This document shows, in pieces, positions 6,430 through 6,945 of a DNA stretch of 6,945 nt. The DNA is from Sulfurospirillaceae bacterium (GTDB lineage: Bacteria > Campylobacterota > Campylobacteria > Campylobacterales > Sulfurospirillaceae), in assembly GCA_028705785.1 (NCBI GenBank), contig JAQWCT010000145.1, forward strand, positions 1-6,945, read 5' to 3'. Both the position numbers and the translations under genes were made by a program. Position 1 is the stretch's first letter. Each line of letters opens with the position of its first letter. The notes beneath the pieces were generated by a model. It made no database searches, had not been told where the DNA came from, and saw only the letters and a list, made by a program, of their open reading frames with translations.

Positions 6430-6945
6430 TTACAAAATTATACCTTTTTTATCTTTATACCTTACGCCATTGCACAAAGGATTGTCAATAAAAGTGAGTT
6501 GGTATTCGATCATTTTGTGAAAAGGTGTCAAAAATATATCCAGTTTTTCGGGTGCTATCGTTTCCATTTGCCACTTGTTAAGAAGTTCTAAAACGCTCAG
6601 CGTTGATTCGATGGTCGAGAGACAATGCTCCATCGGCTGTTCTTTGATGTGAAAGGCTGAACACTTGGTATTGTCAAAACTGATGTGTGAAAGCCCATGC
6701 AAATTTTGACTCTCTCGCATCATTTTAAGTGAACACGCCCAAGTCGAATCAATAATAAAAATCGCCACAGCCTTTTTCGTCTTCTTTACATGTAAAGGTT
6801 GCCAGCTAAGATTAATCGCCGTTTTGGAAGGGTAAAGGATGTAGCACTCATGTGTCGCGATAATCTCATTAATCCGCAAATGATGGGTAAAGTTGATGCC
6901 CACAAAAAGCTCAGAATTGGTAAGCGAGAGATGTGTTAGATGCCC
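6430..6945 (-). CDS. DTW-domain protein, probable tRNA-uridine aminocarboxypropyltransferase, 5' end outside window
   Basis: The frame is open from the right edge, giving 171 visible residues and a TAA at 6432-6430. DTW-domain enzymes (TapT/YfiP in E. coli) transfer an aminocarboxypropyl group from S-adenosylmethionine to a uridine of tRNA, forming acp3U. Visible family marks are ILYPSKTA (36-43 of the visible part), the name motif as FIIDSTW (63-69) followed by ACSLKMMRES, and the C-terminal KEQPMEHCLSTIESTLSVLE (101-120), matching the family's Pro...Ser-Thr-x-Glu helix. A GTG at 6903 could be read as a start, but the sequence upstream (THLSLTNSELFVG) stays in frame and resembles the family's region before the first strand, so the true start and the usual Cys-rich N-terminal metal motif lie beyond the edge. 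It is the first visible gene of a minus-strand run with hemerythrin and adenosine deaminase. Which tRNA position it modifies is not predictable. Confidence 0.88.
   Translation of the reverse strand, partial: GHLTHLSLTNSELFVGINFTHHLRINEIIATHECYILYPSKTAINLSWQPLHVKKTKKAVAIFIIDSTWACSLKMMRESQNLHGLSHISFDNTKCSAFHIKEQPMEHCLSTIESTLSVLELLNKWQMETIAPEKLDIFLTPFHKMIEYQLTFIDNPLCNGVRYKDKKGIIL

Noticed and set aside
6299..6520. 73-residue plus-strand open frame over the DTW-hemerythrin junction
   Set aside because: Shadow of the two minus-strand genes, with low-complexity content and no supporting signal.
6901..6903. GTG as the true start of the DTW protein
   Set aside because: The frame stays open to the window edge with family-like sequence upstream, so this is an internal Val codon of a gene cut by the edge.

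Overview
The window is almost wall-to-wall coding DNA from a bacterial chromosome. AT-rich composition, a TATAAT -10 box with no convincing -35, and the gene set (a bare receiver-domain regulator, a small hemerythrin, a DTW protein) suggest Campylobacterota, perhaps a Sulfurospirillum- or Sulfurimonas-like organism. That placement is inferred from general character, not from a marker gene. There are no rRNA, tRNA, CRISPR, insertion-sequence or phage signals, and no gap between genes exceeds about 110 bases.

Layout from left to right. (1) Positions 1-2036, minus strand: most of a xylulose-5-phosphate/fructose-6-phosphate phosphoketolase, with its C-terminus cut off by the left edge. (2) 2120-3802, minus strand: a 560-residue response-regulator-like protein with a complete N-terminal receiver domain, a long helical middle of unknown function and what looks like a second, divergent receiver domain at the C-terminus. 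(3) 3803-3912: a divergent intergenic region with a plus-strand promoter and an 11-base direct repeat. (4) 3913-4542, plus strand: a LysE/RhtB-family amino-acid exporter starting at GTG. It ends in a compact terminator shared with the tail of the convergent gene. (5) 6945-4557, minus strand: a tight three-gene run of a DTW-domain protein (5' end outside the window), a hemerythrin and an exported adenosine deaminase of the ADGF type.

How the genes fit together. The phosphoketolase makes acetyl-phosphate from pentose or fructose phosphates and probably has its own promoter, so it need not depend on the regulator gene upstream. The DTW, hemerythrin and deaminase genes are separated by only 10-25 bases with a ribosome-binding site in each junction, so they are probably co-transcribed. 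Their activities (tRNA modification, oxygen or di-iron sensing/binding, purine nucleoside salvage outside the cytoplasm) do not form an obvious pathway. I see no clear undescribed system. The least explained item is the two-receiver protein at 2120-3802.
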